Origin: Solirubrobacteraceae bacterium | GTDB lineage: Bacteria > Actinomycetota > Thermoleophilia > Solirubrobacterales > Solirubrobacteraceae | NCBI GenBank assembly: GCA_023230855.1 | Contig: JALNWQ010000007.1 | Span: forward strand, 159,672-223,671 | Length of the DNA: 64,000 nucleotides | Reading direction: 5' to 3' | In this document: piece after piece, positions 58,381 to 64,000 of the stretch | How positions within the stretch are numbered: the first letter of the stretch is position 1 | Layout of the letters: each line of letters starts with the position of its first letter | The notes under the pieces: generated by a model | What the model saw: only the letters and a program-made list of their open reading frames with translations | What the model was told of the DNA's origin: nothing | The model's database searches: none | Translations under genes and position numbers: made by a program

Positions 58381-59406
58381 TCAGCCCCCGCTGCGGGACC
58401 CGACGACGCGCCCGGGCGGTCCGGGTCGCAACGACCGCACCCGCACCCCGTCCTCGCCGAGCGCCAGGAGGTCCGGCCAGCGGGCCGCGACGTCGAGCGG
58501 CTCCCACGCAGGAGGGGCCCACCGGGCGTCGCGGATCGTGGCCTGCGCGTCGCCGCCGGTGCGCCAGACCGCCGCGATCCGGTCGTGGTCGCCGGACCGC
58601 AACGCGTCGGCGGCGTGCCGCAACGCGTCGGCGGTCGCGTCGAGCGCGTCGGCGGTCGCGGCGGCGTTGGCGTGCAGCACCTCGAGCCACAGCTCGACCG
58701 GGGCGGCGGCGACGCGGGTCGCGTCGCGCAGCGCCCCGCCCGAGAGCACCGCGGCGAGCGGGCCGGGGTCACCGCCGGCCGCGACCGCCGCGACCGCCCC
58801 GGCGACGAGGTGCGGCGCGTGGCTCGTCACCGCGACCGCACGGTCGTGCGCGTCGGCGGTGCAGACGACGATCCGGGCGTCCAGCACGTCGAGGATCGGG
58901 GCGACCGCGAGCAACGCCGCCAGGTCGTCCCCACCGCCCTCGGGATCGTCGGCGGGTGGGCACACCGCCCACGGCGCGCCGACGACGAGGTCGGTGGTCG
59001 CCGAGCGGTGGCCGGTCGTCTCGGCCCCGGCGAGCGGGTGGGCGGGAAGGAACCGGTGGGCGTGGTCGGGGGCCCGTCGGCGGACCTCGTCGACGATCGG
59101 GCGCTTGACCGACGCGGCGTCGACGACCACGACGTCCGGGGCGGCGGCGAGCGCCGCGGCGGCCACCGCGGCCGTCGCGTGCGGCGGGGTGGCGAGGATC
59201 ACGAGGTCGACCGCGCGGGCGTGGGCCTCGGGCGACGCGTCGACCGGGACGCCCTGCTCCTCGCACCAGCGGCGCGGGTCGGGCCACACGTCGCAGCCGC
59301 GGACCCGCAGGCCCGCGTCGCGGAGCGCGAGGAGGATCGACCCGCCGATGAGCCCCAGCCCGCACACCCCGACGGTCGGCCCGTCGGTGCGCTCCGACGC
59401 GCTCAC
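58381..59406 (-). CDS. tyrA: Prephenate dehydrogenase (TyrA-like)
   Basis: TyrA converts prephenate to 4-hydroxyphenylpyruvate for tyrosine synthesis. The 341-residue product has VGVCGLGLIGGSILLALRDAG (NAD-binding), ATPPHATAAVAAA, DAASVKRPIVDEV, FLPAHPLAGAETTG, and the SHAPHLVAGAV histidine motif, all TyrA signatures. The GTG start at 59406 overlaps the pheA stop (GTGA). The C-terminal third is Ala-rich helical. No ACT domain is visible. Confidence 0.9.
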   Translation of the reverse strand: MSASERTDGPTVGVCGLGLIGGSILLALRDAGLRVRGCDVWPDPRRWCEEQGVPVDASPEAHARAVDLVILATPPHATAAVAAAALAAAPDVVVVDAASVKRPIVDEVRRRAPDHAHRFLPAHPLAGAETTGHRSATTDLVVGAPWAVCPPADDPEGGGDDLAALLAVAPILDVLDARIVVCTADAHDRAVAVTSHAPHLVAGAVAAVAAGGDPGPLAAVLSGGALRDATRVAAAPVELWLEVLHANAAATADALDATADALRHAADALRSGDHDRIAAVWRTGGDAQATIRDARWAPPAWEPLDVAARWPDLLALGEDGVRVRSLRPGPPGRVVGSRSGG

Positions 59407-60320
59407 GGGGCCTCGGGCGCGACGCGGTCGAGCATCCGGCGCAGGCGGCGCTGCGGCTCGTCGTCGGTCGGCGGGCTCCCGGTCGACGGAGCCGGGCGGG
59501 TCGGGTCCTCCGGATAGCTCCCGAGGAACCGCACGTCGACGGAGGACCGCAGCAGGCCGAGCGTCGCCTCGCGCATGTGTGGGTCCTGCAGGTGCCCCTG
59601 GGCCTCCACGAAGAACACGTACTCGCCGAGCAGCTCCTTCGTCGGCCGTGACTTGATCGCCGTGAGGTTGAGCCCGCGGGCCGAGAACTCCTGCAGCAGG
59701 TGGGCCAGGCTGCCCGGTCGATCGCGGTCTGGTCGCAGCACGAACGCCGATCGGTCGCGGCCGCTGCGGGCCGGGCAGCGCCGGCCCAACCGCAGGAATC
59801 GCGTCGCCGCGCGATCGTCGTCCTGCACGCCGACCCGGGTGGCGACGAGCCCGAACCGCGTGCCGGCGTCCGGCCCGGCCAACGCCCCCCAGCCGGGCTC
59901 GTCGGATGCGGCCACGTCGCGACAGGCGACGCCGTTGGAGCTCGCGCCACGGGTCTGCAGGCCGTGGTCGTGGACGAACCCCTGGCACTGCGCGAGTCCG
60001 ACCGGGTGGGCGACGACTCCGGCGAGCGACGCGTCGTCGTCCGGTCGCCGCCACACGGTGAAGACGACCTCGAGGACCCGCTCGGCGACGACGACGACCT
60101 GCTCGTCGGTGGCGATGAGCAGATCGAGGTTGGCCGCGACCGGACCGTCGAGGCTGTTCTCGAACGCGATCACCGCACCGTCCGCCCGACCGTCCGCCAT
60201 CGCGGCGATGACGTCCGCCGCATGGTCCAGCGGCAACAGCGTCTCGCCCTCGGCCGCGAGGTCGAGCGCCGCCCGGTGGGTGAAGGTGCCCTCGGGTCCG
60301 AGGTACGCCAGGTCGGCCAT
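59403..60320 (-). CDS. pheA: Prephenate dehydratase (PheA) with ACT domain
   Basis: PheA makes phenylpyruvate for phenylalanine synthesis. The 305-residue product has the catalytic domain (LAYLGPEGTFTHRAAL, GAVIAFENSLDGPV, HPVGLAQCQGFV, ATRFLRLGRR) and the ACT domain (RPGSLAHLLQEFSARGLNLTAIKSRPTKELLGEYVFFVEAQGH) that binds phenylalanine for feedback control. ATG at 60320 is preceded 6 nt upstream by TACGCT; the ATG-free upstream frame is Arg/Pro-rich and not real. It is translationally coupled to tyrA. Confidence 0.95.
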   Translation of the reverse strand: MADLAYLGPEGTFTHRAALDLAAEGETLLPLDHAADVIAAMADGRADGAVIAFENSLDGPVAANLDLLIATDEQVVVVAERVLEVVFTVWRRPDDDASLAGVVAHPVGLAQCQGFVHDHGLQTRGASSNGVACRDVAASDEPGWGALAGPDAGTRFGLVATRVGVQDDDRAATRFLRLGRRCPARSGRDRSAFVLRPDRDRPGSLAHLLQEFSARGLNLTAIKSRPTKELLGEYVFFVEAQGHLQDPHMREATLGLLRSSVDVRFLGSYPEDPTRPAPSTGSPPTDDEPQRRLRRMLDRVAPEAP

Positions 60321-60326
60321 CGTCCG

Positions 60327-60332
60327 AGCGTA
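60327..60332 (-). promoter_or_regulatory. Putative leaderless -10 box of pheA-tyrA
   Basis: TACGCT on the minus strand ends 6 nt before the pheA ATG at 60320, implying a leaderless pheA-tyrA transcript and thus no room for a leader-peptide attenuator. Confidence 0.45.
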
Positions 60333-60508
60333 TCCGCCGGTGGGCGCCCGTCGACGGGCGGGCGTTCGCATCGGTCGGTCGACGCCGGGGGCGACGCGAG
60401 GGGACGGTGCCGCGGTGCGGCGGTGCGGCGGGCTCGGAGGGGCGGGTCGGCGCGGGCGCGCCACGAGACGGCGCGGGCGGTGGCGCCGCTACACTCGGTC
60501 GTCCCCGC

Positions 60509-60579
60509 GCAGGCGAAGTGTTGTGGTTGCACAGGAGCCTTCCAAGCTCTTAGGGCGGGTTCGATTCCCGTCGCCTGCT
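60509..60579 (+). tRNA. tRNA-Gly(TCC)
   Basis: A 71-nt cloverleaf: acceptor GCAGGCG with CGCCTGC, anticodon stem GGAGC-GCTCT with loop CTTCCAA giving TCC (glycine), and T-arm GCGGGTTCGATTCCCGT. Upstream TACACT (60490-60495) may be its -10 box. CCA not encoded. Confidence 0.95.
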
Positions 60580-60614
60580 TCCCCCGGTCCGTCGGCCCGC
60601 CGGCGACCGAAGCA

Positions 60615-60651
60615 CGACGAGGGGCCGCGACGGCGTCGCGGCCCCTCGTCG
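60615..60651 (+). terminator. Terminator hairpin downstream of tRNA-Gly
   Basis: CGACGAGGGGCCGCGA CGGCG TCGCGGCCCCTCGTCG is a perfect 16-bp stem with a 5-nt loop, 35 bp after the tRNA. Confidence 0.8.
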
Positions 60652-61345
60652 TCGGTCCCCCACGTGACGCATGCCGTGCGGGGTCCGGTGGGCGATCGCC
60701 GTCCCGCGCCGGAGCCGATGGCTCCCCGGACCCGTGGGCCCGGTGCGCGGGACGGCGGTCATGGCGGTTCGATGTCCATACGGTCGCTCCCTGCGGTTCG
60801 CGTGGTGACGTCGGCCTCGACCGACGTCCTGCATCCATCGAACCACCCGACCCTGTAGCCCAACCCGTCAAACCCTTCGGGTTCGGTAAGTGTGGCCGCC
60901 CACCGAGTGGAGCTTCCGCGCCGCCCCGCCCGGATCGATGGGCGCGAGGCGAGGTGGCCGCGACGAGGCGCGGCGGGCCGGGGCGAGGCGGGGAGCGCCG
61001 GGGCCGGGGAGCGGCGGGGCGAGGCGGGGCCGGGACGCGGCGGGGCCGGGACGCAGCGGGCCGGGCGACGCGACGCTGGCGTGGATCACCCGCACGCCCG
61101 CGAGAGGCCGATCCACCTCGCCGTCGGTCTGCGTCGTCTGGGTGGCGCACCCCGAATCGCAGGGTGCGGTGCGCCACCTCTGCGTCGGCCCGGAGTCCCG
61201 CGCCACCCGCCATCCCGGCACCACCCCCCGCACGGCCTGACCACGCACCCTTGACACGATCATGAGGTCACCCCCTTCGCACCGGTCGCCCCGCGAGGGT
61301 CGGCGCGTGCCCGGAGCGTCTCCTGCGCTACCCTCCTACGGCGCT
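60652..61345. other. Long gene-free region with G-rich repeats
   Basis: No open frame shows a family motif. The middle part (about 60955-61080) is a low-complexity run built from GGGGC, GAGGC and GGGACGCGGC-like blocks. The last part (61081-61260) has a TTGACA at 61251-61256 but no matching -10 at the right spacing. It may contain a small RNA or only degenerate sequence; I see no evidence for either. Confidence 0.4.
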
Positions 61346-61419
61346 CGGGGAGTGGCGCAGTCTGGTAGCGCACCCGGCTGGGGGCCGGGCGGTCGCAGGT
61401 TCAAATCCTGTCTCCCCGA
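61346..61419 (+). tRNA. tRNA-Pro(GGG)
   Basis: A 74-nt cloverleaf: acceptor CGGGGAG with CTCCCCG, anticodon stem CCCGG-CCGGG with loop CTGGGGG giving GGG (proline), T-arm GCAGGTTCAAATCCTGT. Its 3' half is duplicated 105 bp downstream. TACCCT at 61329-61334 may be its -10. Confidence 0.95.
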
Positions 61420-61565
61420 TACCAACGAGGGCCCGCCACGAGCGGGCCCTCGCCGTTCCCAGCCCCGCCCGGCCCCGAGTCAGGACCCACCCACCCGTCG
61501 CAGGTTCAAATCCTGTCTCCCCGATACCAACGAGGGCCCGCCACGAGCGGGCCCTCGCCGTTCCC
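61392..61565 (+). repeat. 69-bp direct repeat of the tRNA-Pro 3' half and terminator
   Basis: 61392-61460 and 61497-61565 are identical or nearly so (offset 105 bp). Each copy contains the T-arm and acceptor end of tRNA-Pro, the ATACCAACGA joint and the terminator hairpin GAGGGCCCGC-GCGGGCCCTC. Only the first copy belongs to a full tRNA. This is what remains when an element integrates in or leaves a tRNA 3' end, or a local tandem duplication. Confidence 0.9.
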
Positions 61566-61617
61566 GGACCCGCCCGTCCGAGCGCCATGGGTGGATGGTC
61601 CGGGCGCGGGCGACCCG

Positions 61618-61623
61618 TACCAT
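61618..61623 (+). promoter_or_regulatory. Putative leaderless -10 box of the SpoIIM-like gene
   Basis: TACCAT ends 6 nt before the ATG at 61630. A GTG/ATG at 61591 lies before this box and is less likely to be the start. Confidence 0.45.
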
Positions 61624-61629
61624 CCACCC

Positions 61630-62334
61630 ATGGGGCGGGGCGACGAGCTGGCCGCGGCGCGGCTCGCGGCACGGGAGGCCGCGATCCGCGAGAGCCGCAC
61701 CGCGCTGCGCCGGTGGATCGCCAGTCCTCGGATCCTCGCCCCGTGGGTCGCGCTGAGCGCCGTCATCGCCGCGCTCCTCCTCGTCGCGACCTACCTCGTC
61801 GCGCTGCTCGCCGAGCCGAACCCGAGCCCGGGGATCCAGCTCATCGCGGCCGACCCGCGCAGCCGATGGTCGGACTTCGTCTACGTCCTGGGCCGCAACC
61901 TCACCGTGCTGGCGCTGCACCTCATGGTGTGCCTCGCGACCTACCTCGTGCGGCGCTCGTTGCCGCTGCAGGCCGGCCGGCTCACCGGGATGCAGCGGGC
62001 GGTGCACCACCACGCGTCGCTGCCGGCGCTCGTCGTCGTCGGGGCGCTGACGCTCTTCTCGTTGGTCCAGCAGGCGCTGACGCTCGGCCAGTCGCTGTCC
62101 AACGTGGCGGCCACCGGAGCGCACGACGCCCTCGGGCTCCTCGTCCGCGTCATCCCGCACGCCGCGCCCGAGCTCATCGCCGTGTTCCTCCCACTCGCCG
62201 CCGTCATCTGGCTGGAGCGGGAGGACCGCCAGGACGAGCTGCTCGCGGCGATGGTCGCCTGCACCGTCATCGCTGTGCCGGTCGTGGTCTTCTCGGCATG
62301 GGTCGAGGTCGTGGTCGCCAGCAACTACTTCTGA
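61630..62334 (+). CDS. Hypothetical membrane protein, possibly SpoIIM-like
   Basis: The 234-residue product has an N-terminal amphipathic region and about five hydrophobic helices (for example LAPWVALSAVIAALLLVATYLVALL, LTVLALHLMVCLATYLV, LVVVGALTLFSLVQQAL, APELIAVFLPLAAVIWL and VACTVIAVPVVVFSAWVEVVVAS). The order and the PHAAPELIAVFL motif slightly resemble SpoIIM/DUF95 membrane proteins. Start ATG 61630 is supported by the TACCAT box ending 6 nt upstream. It follows the duplicated tRNA end. Confidence 0.6.
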   Translation: MGRGDELAAARLAAREAAIRESRTALRRWIASPRILAPWVALSAVIAALLLVATYLVALLAEPNPSPGIQLIAADPRSRWSDFVYVLGRNLTVLALHLMVCLATYLVRRSLPLQAGRLTGMQRAVHHHASLPALVVVGALTLFSLVQQALTLGQSLSNVAATGAHDALGLLVRVIPHAAPELIAVFLPLAAVIWLEREDRQDELLAAMVACTVIAVPVVVFSAWVEVVVASNYF

Positions 62335-62382
62335 GCGATGGAGGCGCCGCCCGGTCGCGAACCACGACCGGGCGGCATCCGA

Positions 62383-62464
62383 TGCGGGCGGAGGGACTCG
62401 AACCCCCACGGCTTGCGCCACGGGCACCTAAAGCCCGCGTGTCTACCGATTTCACCACGCCCGC
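62383..62464 (-). tRNA. tRNA-Leu(TAG)
   Basis: On the minus strand an 82-nt leucine-type cloverleaf: acceptor GCGGGCG with CGCCCGC, anticodon stem CGGGC-GCCCG with loop TTTAGGT giving TAG (reads CUN leucine codons), a long variable arm TGGCGCAAGCCGT and T-arm GGGGGTTCGAGTCCCTC. CCA not encoded. Confidence 0.94.
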
Positions 62465-62498
62465 AGACGCTCCCTCGCAGTGTAGGCTGCTCGCAGCC

Positions 62499-62990
62499 AT
62501 GGGGAAGCAGCCGGTCGTCACGTACCCGAACCGCGAGAAGCCAGCGAGCAAGATCACGCGGATGCTCGTCATCGTCGTGCTCCTCGTGTCGACGTTGCTG
62601 CTGGCCTGGCAGACCAAGCGCGGCTGGGACCTGCTCGAGGACGCCAAGCAGCTGCACTTCGTCTTCATCGCGGTCAACCTCATCTTCATCGTCCAGGTCG
62701 TGCGGTGGAGCCGCGGCGTGCTGCCGATGGCCGCGGCGATCGCGACGTTCATCGGCATCTTCGCGTTCGTGTCGATCGGGAGCTGGTACTCGCGTGACGC
62801 CGTCGGGTTCAAGGAGGCCGCCCTGTCGGCGGACATCGGCCTGCTGACCCAGGTCATCCTCGGCGTCCAGGTCGTCGTCGTGCTCGTCACGATCTACGCG
62901 ATGTCGCAGAACTGGCAGACCGAGGTCGAGATCCACGCGGACGACCCGGACCATCCCGAGTACCACGGCGGCTCGGCCGTCGCGGCCTAG
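62499..62990 (+). CDS. Hypothetical membrane protein with four helices
   Basis: The 163-residue product (MGKQPVVTYPNREKPASK at the N-terminus) has helices MLVIVVLLVSTLLLAW, LHFVFIAVNLIFIVQVV, VLPMAAAIATFIGIFAFVSIGSWY and LLTQVILGVQVVVVLVTIYAM, then a short acidic tail. The family is unknown. TAGGCT (62483-62488) ends 10 nt before the ATG, giving a near-leaderless transcript. It is between two tRNA-Leu genes. Confidence 0.75.
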   Translation: MGKQPVVTYPNREKPASKITRMLVIVVLLVSTLLLAWQTKRGWDLLEDAKQLHFVFIAVNLIFIVQVVRWSRGVLPMAAAIATFIGIFAFVSIGSWYSRDAVGFKEAALSADIGLLTQVILGVQVVVVLVTIYAMSQNWQTEVEIHADDPDHPEYHGGSAVAA

Positions 62991-63077
62991 GCCTCGCCCC
63001 CACGCGCCGGCTCGCTCCGGCGCGTCCCGGTCCGACGGTGCGACCCGGCGGGCCGTACGATGCACGACGCACACCCC

Positions 63078-63160
63078 GCCCGGGTGGCGGAACGGTAGAC
63101 GCGGCGGACTCAAAATCCGCTTCTGGCAACAGAGTGCGGGTTCGAATCCCGCCCCGGGTA
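63078..63160 (+). tRNA. tRNA-Leu(CAA)
   Basis: An 83-nt leucine-type cloverleaf: acceptor GCCCGGG with CCCGGGT, anticodon stem GCGGA-TCCGC with loop CTCAAAA giving CAA, long variable arm TCTGGCAACAGA, and T-arm GCGGGTTCGAATCCCGC. CCA not encoded. The HNH-containing region follows. Confidence 0.94.
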
Positions 63161-63166
63161 TCCACA

Positions 63167-63193
63167 GGAACCCCCCGCAACCCGGGGGGTTCC
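63167..63193 (+). terminator. Terminator hairpin downstream of tRNA-Leu(CAA)
   Basis: GGAACCCCCC GCAACCC GGGGGGTTCC gives a 10-bp stem with a 7-nt loop, followed by GTCGTTC. It ends the tRNA transcript. Confidence 0.75.
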
Positions 63194-63366
63194 GTCGTTC
63201 CGGGGAGCCCCAGCGAGGGCGCGCCACCACCGGTCGGGGTCAGCAAGGGGACAGCATCAGGACGCCGGGGCACAGTCCGCACACCGCCGCGGCAGCCCGT
63301 CGACGGCCTGGGCAGACGCGCGCGGGAGCGTGGATGTAGTGGATCTAGTGGAGGTACTCGGCCCGC

Positions 63367-63580
63367 TTGGTCCTGGCGTTGGAGGAGATCTACAAGCCGG
63401 AGGCCGAGGAGCGCATCCGCGAGGGCGGCCTCAAGGGTGCGGCGGCTACCGCCGGGAGGCCCCTGGCTCCCGGGAGCCAGGGGCCTAGCGAGAAGCCGAA
63501 GCGTGTCCGTGAGCAGGTCGGCGAAGCGCTCGGCATCCGGAACGACGAGACGCCTTACGACGGCGCGCGTACCTTCACCG
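63367..63580 (+). pseudogene. Possible remnant of a phage/plasmid-type regulatory gene
   Basis: The frame reads LEEIYKPEAEERIREGGLKG and SEKPKRVREQVGEALGIRNDE, which resembles the basic, ParB/HTH-type segments in phage or plasmid proteins (an HTH-like KRVREQVGEALGI). After about 70 codons it changes into a Thr/Pro/Ala-rich shadow frame over the HNH gene. It lacks a clear start upstream, so it may be a truncated gene or a fragment. Low certainty. Confidence 0.35.
63570..63575 (+). promoter_or_regulatory. Putative leaderless -10 box of the HNH gene
   Basis: TACCTT ends 6 nt before the ATG at 63582, the same arrangement as for chromosomal genes nearby. It suggests that this element is adapted to a host with leaderless translation. 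Confidence 0.4.
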
Positions 63581-63581
63581 C

Positions 63582-63875
63582 ATGCGCGTCTGCGGCGAAC
63601 CCGGCTGCCCCAACCTCACCACCGGCACCCGGTGCCCCCAACACGACCGGCAACACCGCGCCGAACGCACCCGGCAAGGCCACCGAGCCCGAGGCAACGA
63701 ACGGCACGTCATCGCCAAGATCCGCCGGCGAGACGACAACCGCTGCGTCCAGTGCGGAAGCACCGACCGGCTTCAAGTCCACCACATCCAACCGCTCGCC
63801 CACGGCGGAACGCACGAGCCGGACAACCTGACGCTGCTCTGCCACGCCTGCCACCAAGCGCAACACCACCCATAG
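63582..63875 (+). CDS. HNH endonuclease
   Basis: The 97-residue product has an N-terminal Cys/His knot (CGEPGC, RCPQH) and the HNH core: CVQCG (Cys55, Cys58), LQVHHIQPLAHGG (His67-His68), EPDNLTLLCHACHQAQH (Asn82, Cys87, Cys90). All metal-binding and catalytic residues are visible. HNH proteins of this size occur in phages and mobile elements, where they cut DNA, for example in packaging or homing. The gene follows a phage-like fragment and a tRNA. Start ATG 63582 is leaderless by position. Confidence 0.85.
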   Translation: MRVCGEPGCPNLTTGTRCPQHDRQHRAERTRQGHRARGNERHVIAKIRRRDDNRCVQCGSTDRLQVHHIQPLAHGGTHEPDNLTLLCHACHQAQHHP

Positions 63876-64000
63876 CCCCCCAGGGGGGCACCCCCTTCCG
63901 GCTCCGTCCACCCCGCTCGCGCTGGAGTCGTCGCGGATCATGTACGGGTTTGGCGTTGCGGACTTCGGTCCGGTTGTCCATGTTGGGGGTATGCCTGGTC
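63876..64000. other. Right end of the window, no gene recognised
   Basis: After the HNH stop there is a C/G-palindromic stretch (GCCCCCCAGGGGGGC, 63879-63893) and about 100 bases with a lower GC content than the rest, including GTTTGGCGTTGCGGACTTCGG. I see no complete gene; an open frame may continue to the right of the window. Confidence 0.4.

Noticed and set aside
61251..61256. TTGACA as a -35 element for tRNA-Pro or a small RNA
   Set aside because: No -10-like sequence occurs 16-18 bp downstream, and the tRNA starts 90 bp away with its own TACCCT box.

Overview
This is a very GC-rich (roughly 70% or more, by eye) chromosomal window from a high-GC Gram-positive bacterium. Gene content and style point to Actinomycetota, most probably a deep class such as Thermoleophilia/Solirubrobacterales. 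The evidence is an mraZ-rsmH-ftsL-ftsI-mur division cluster, a MurE with the DNPR meso-diaminopimelate signature, Tad secretion genes, actinobacterial small membrane proteins of the DUF3618/DUF4235 type, and very frequent GTG starts coupled by 4-nt overlaps. The class is an inference; no rRNA gene is present.

Layout. 1-14464 (minus strand): division and cell wall cluster, transcribed mraZ, rsmH, ftsL, ftsI, murE, murF, mraY, ftsW, murG, a secreted unknown, murC, ftsQ (cut by the left edge). No murD lies between mraY and ftsW. 15002-16798: DUF3352-like lipoprotein. 16935-21975 (minus): response regulator, histidine kinase, cpaB, tadA, tadB and tadC, every junction a 4-nt overlap, with no pilin gene. 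22209-28181: a small unknown, an aberrant Rho, a transaldolase-like enzyme, folP, a RibD-C reductase and a membrane-anchored sigma-like protein. 28198-33010: glpD, then a divergent LiaF/LiaS/LiaR-like envelope stress trio. 33064-39589: SDR, secreted unknown, DUF4430-like lipoprotein facing a cobalamin adenosyltransferase, and a kinase-FHA-FHA operon. 39788-47582: antiporter with stress-protein-like tail, flavoprotein, membrane protein, glutathione peroxidase, a three-gene small membrane operon (its middle gene frameshifted) and a YihY/BrkB protein. 47896-52334: tRNA-Glu, tRNA-Leu and a complete sulfonate uptake/desulfonation operon. 52428-57680: CapA-like protein, a degraded enzyme fragment, two secreted unknowns, a coiled-coil protein and a VapBC pair. 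57759-63160: tRNA-Trp, lipoprotein, prephenate dehydrogenase and dehydratase, tRNA-Gly, tRNA-Pro with a duplicated 3' half, two membrane proteins, tRNA-Leu(TAG) and tRNA-Leu(CAA). 63360-64000: apparent edge of a mobile element with an HNH nuclease.

How it works together. The window joins wall synthesis and division, envelope surveillance (LiaFSR-like, kinase-FHA, membrane sigma-like protein), sulfur scavenging and aromatic amino acid synthesis. A recurring feature is a TANNNT -10 box ending exactly 6 nt before the start codon, seen in front of about ten genes across the window; this implies that many genes here are transcribed without a 5' leader. The most unusual proteins are a Rho homologue that has lost most of its RNA-gripping Q-loop region, an FtsL with a collagen-like extracellular tail, and a degenerate ECF-sigma-like protein anchored in the membrane. 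Seven tRNA genes were found, and the duplicated tRNA-Pro end and the HNH region mark likely recombination sites.
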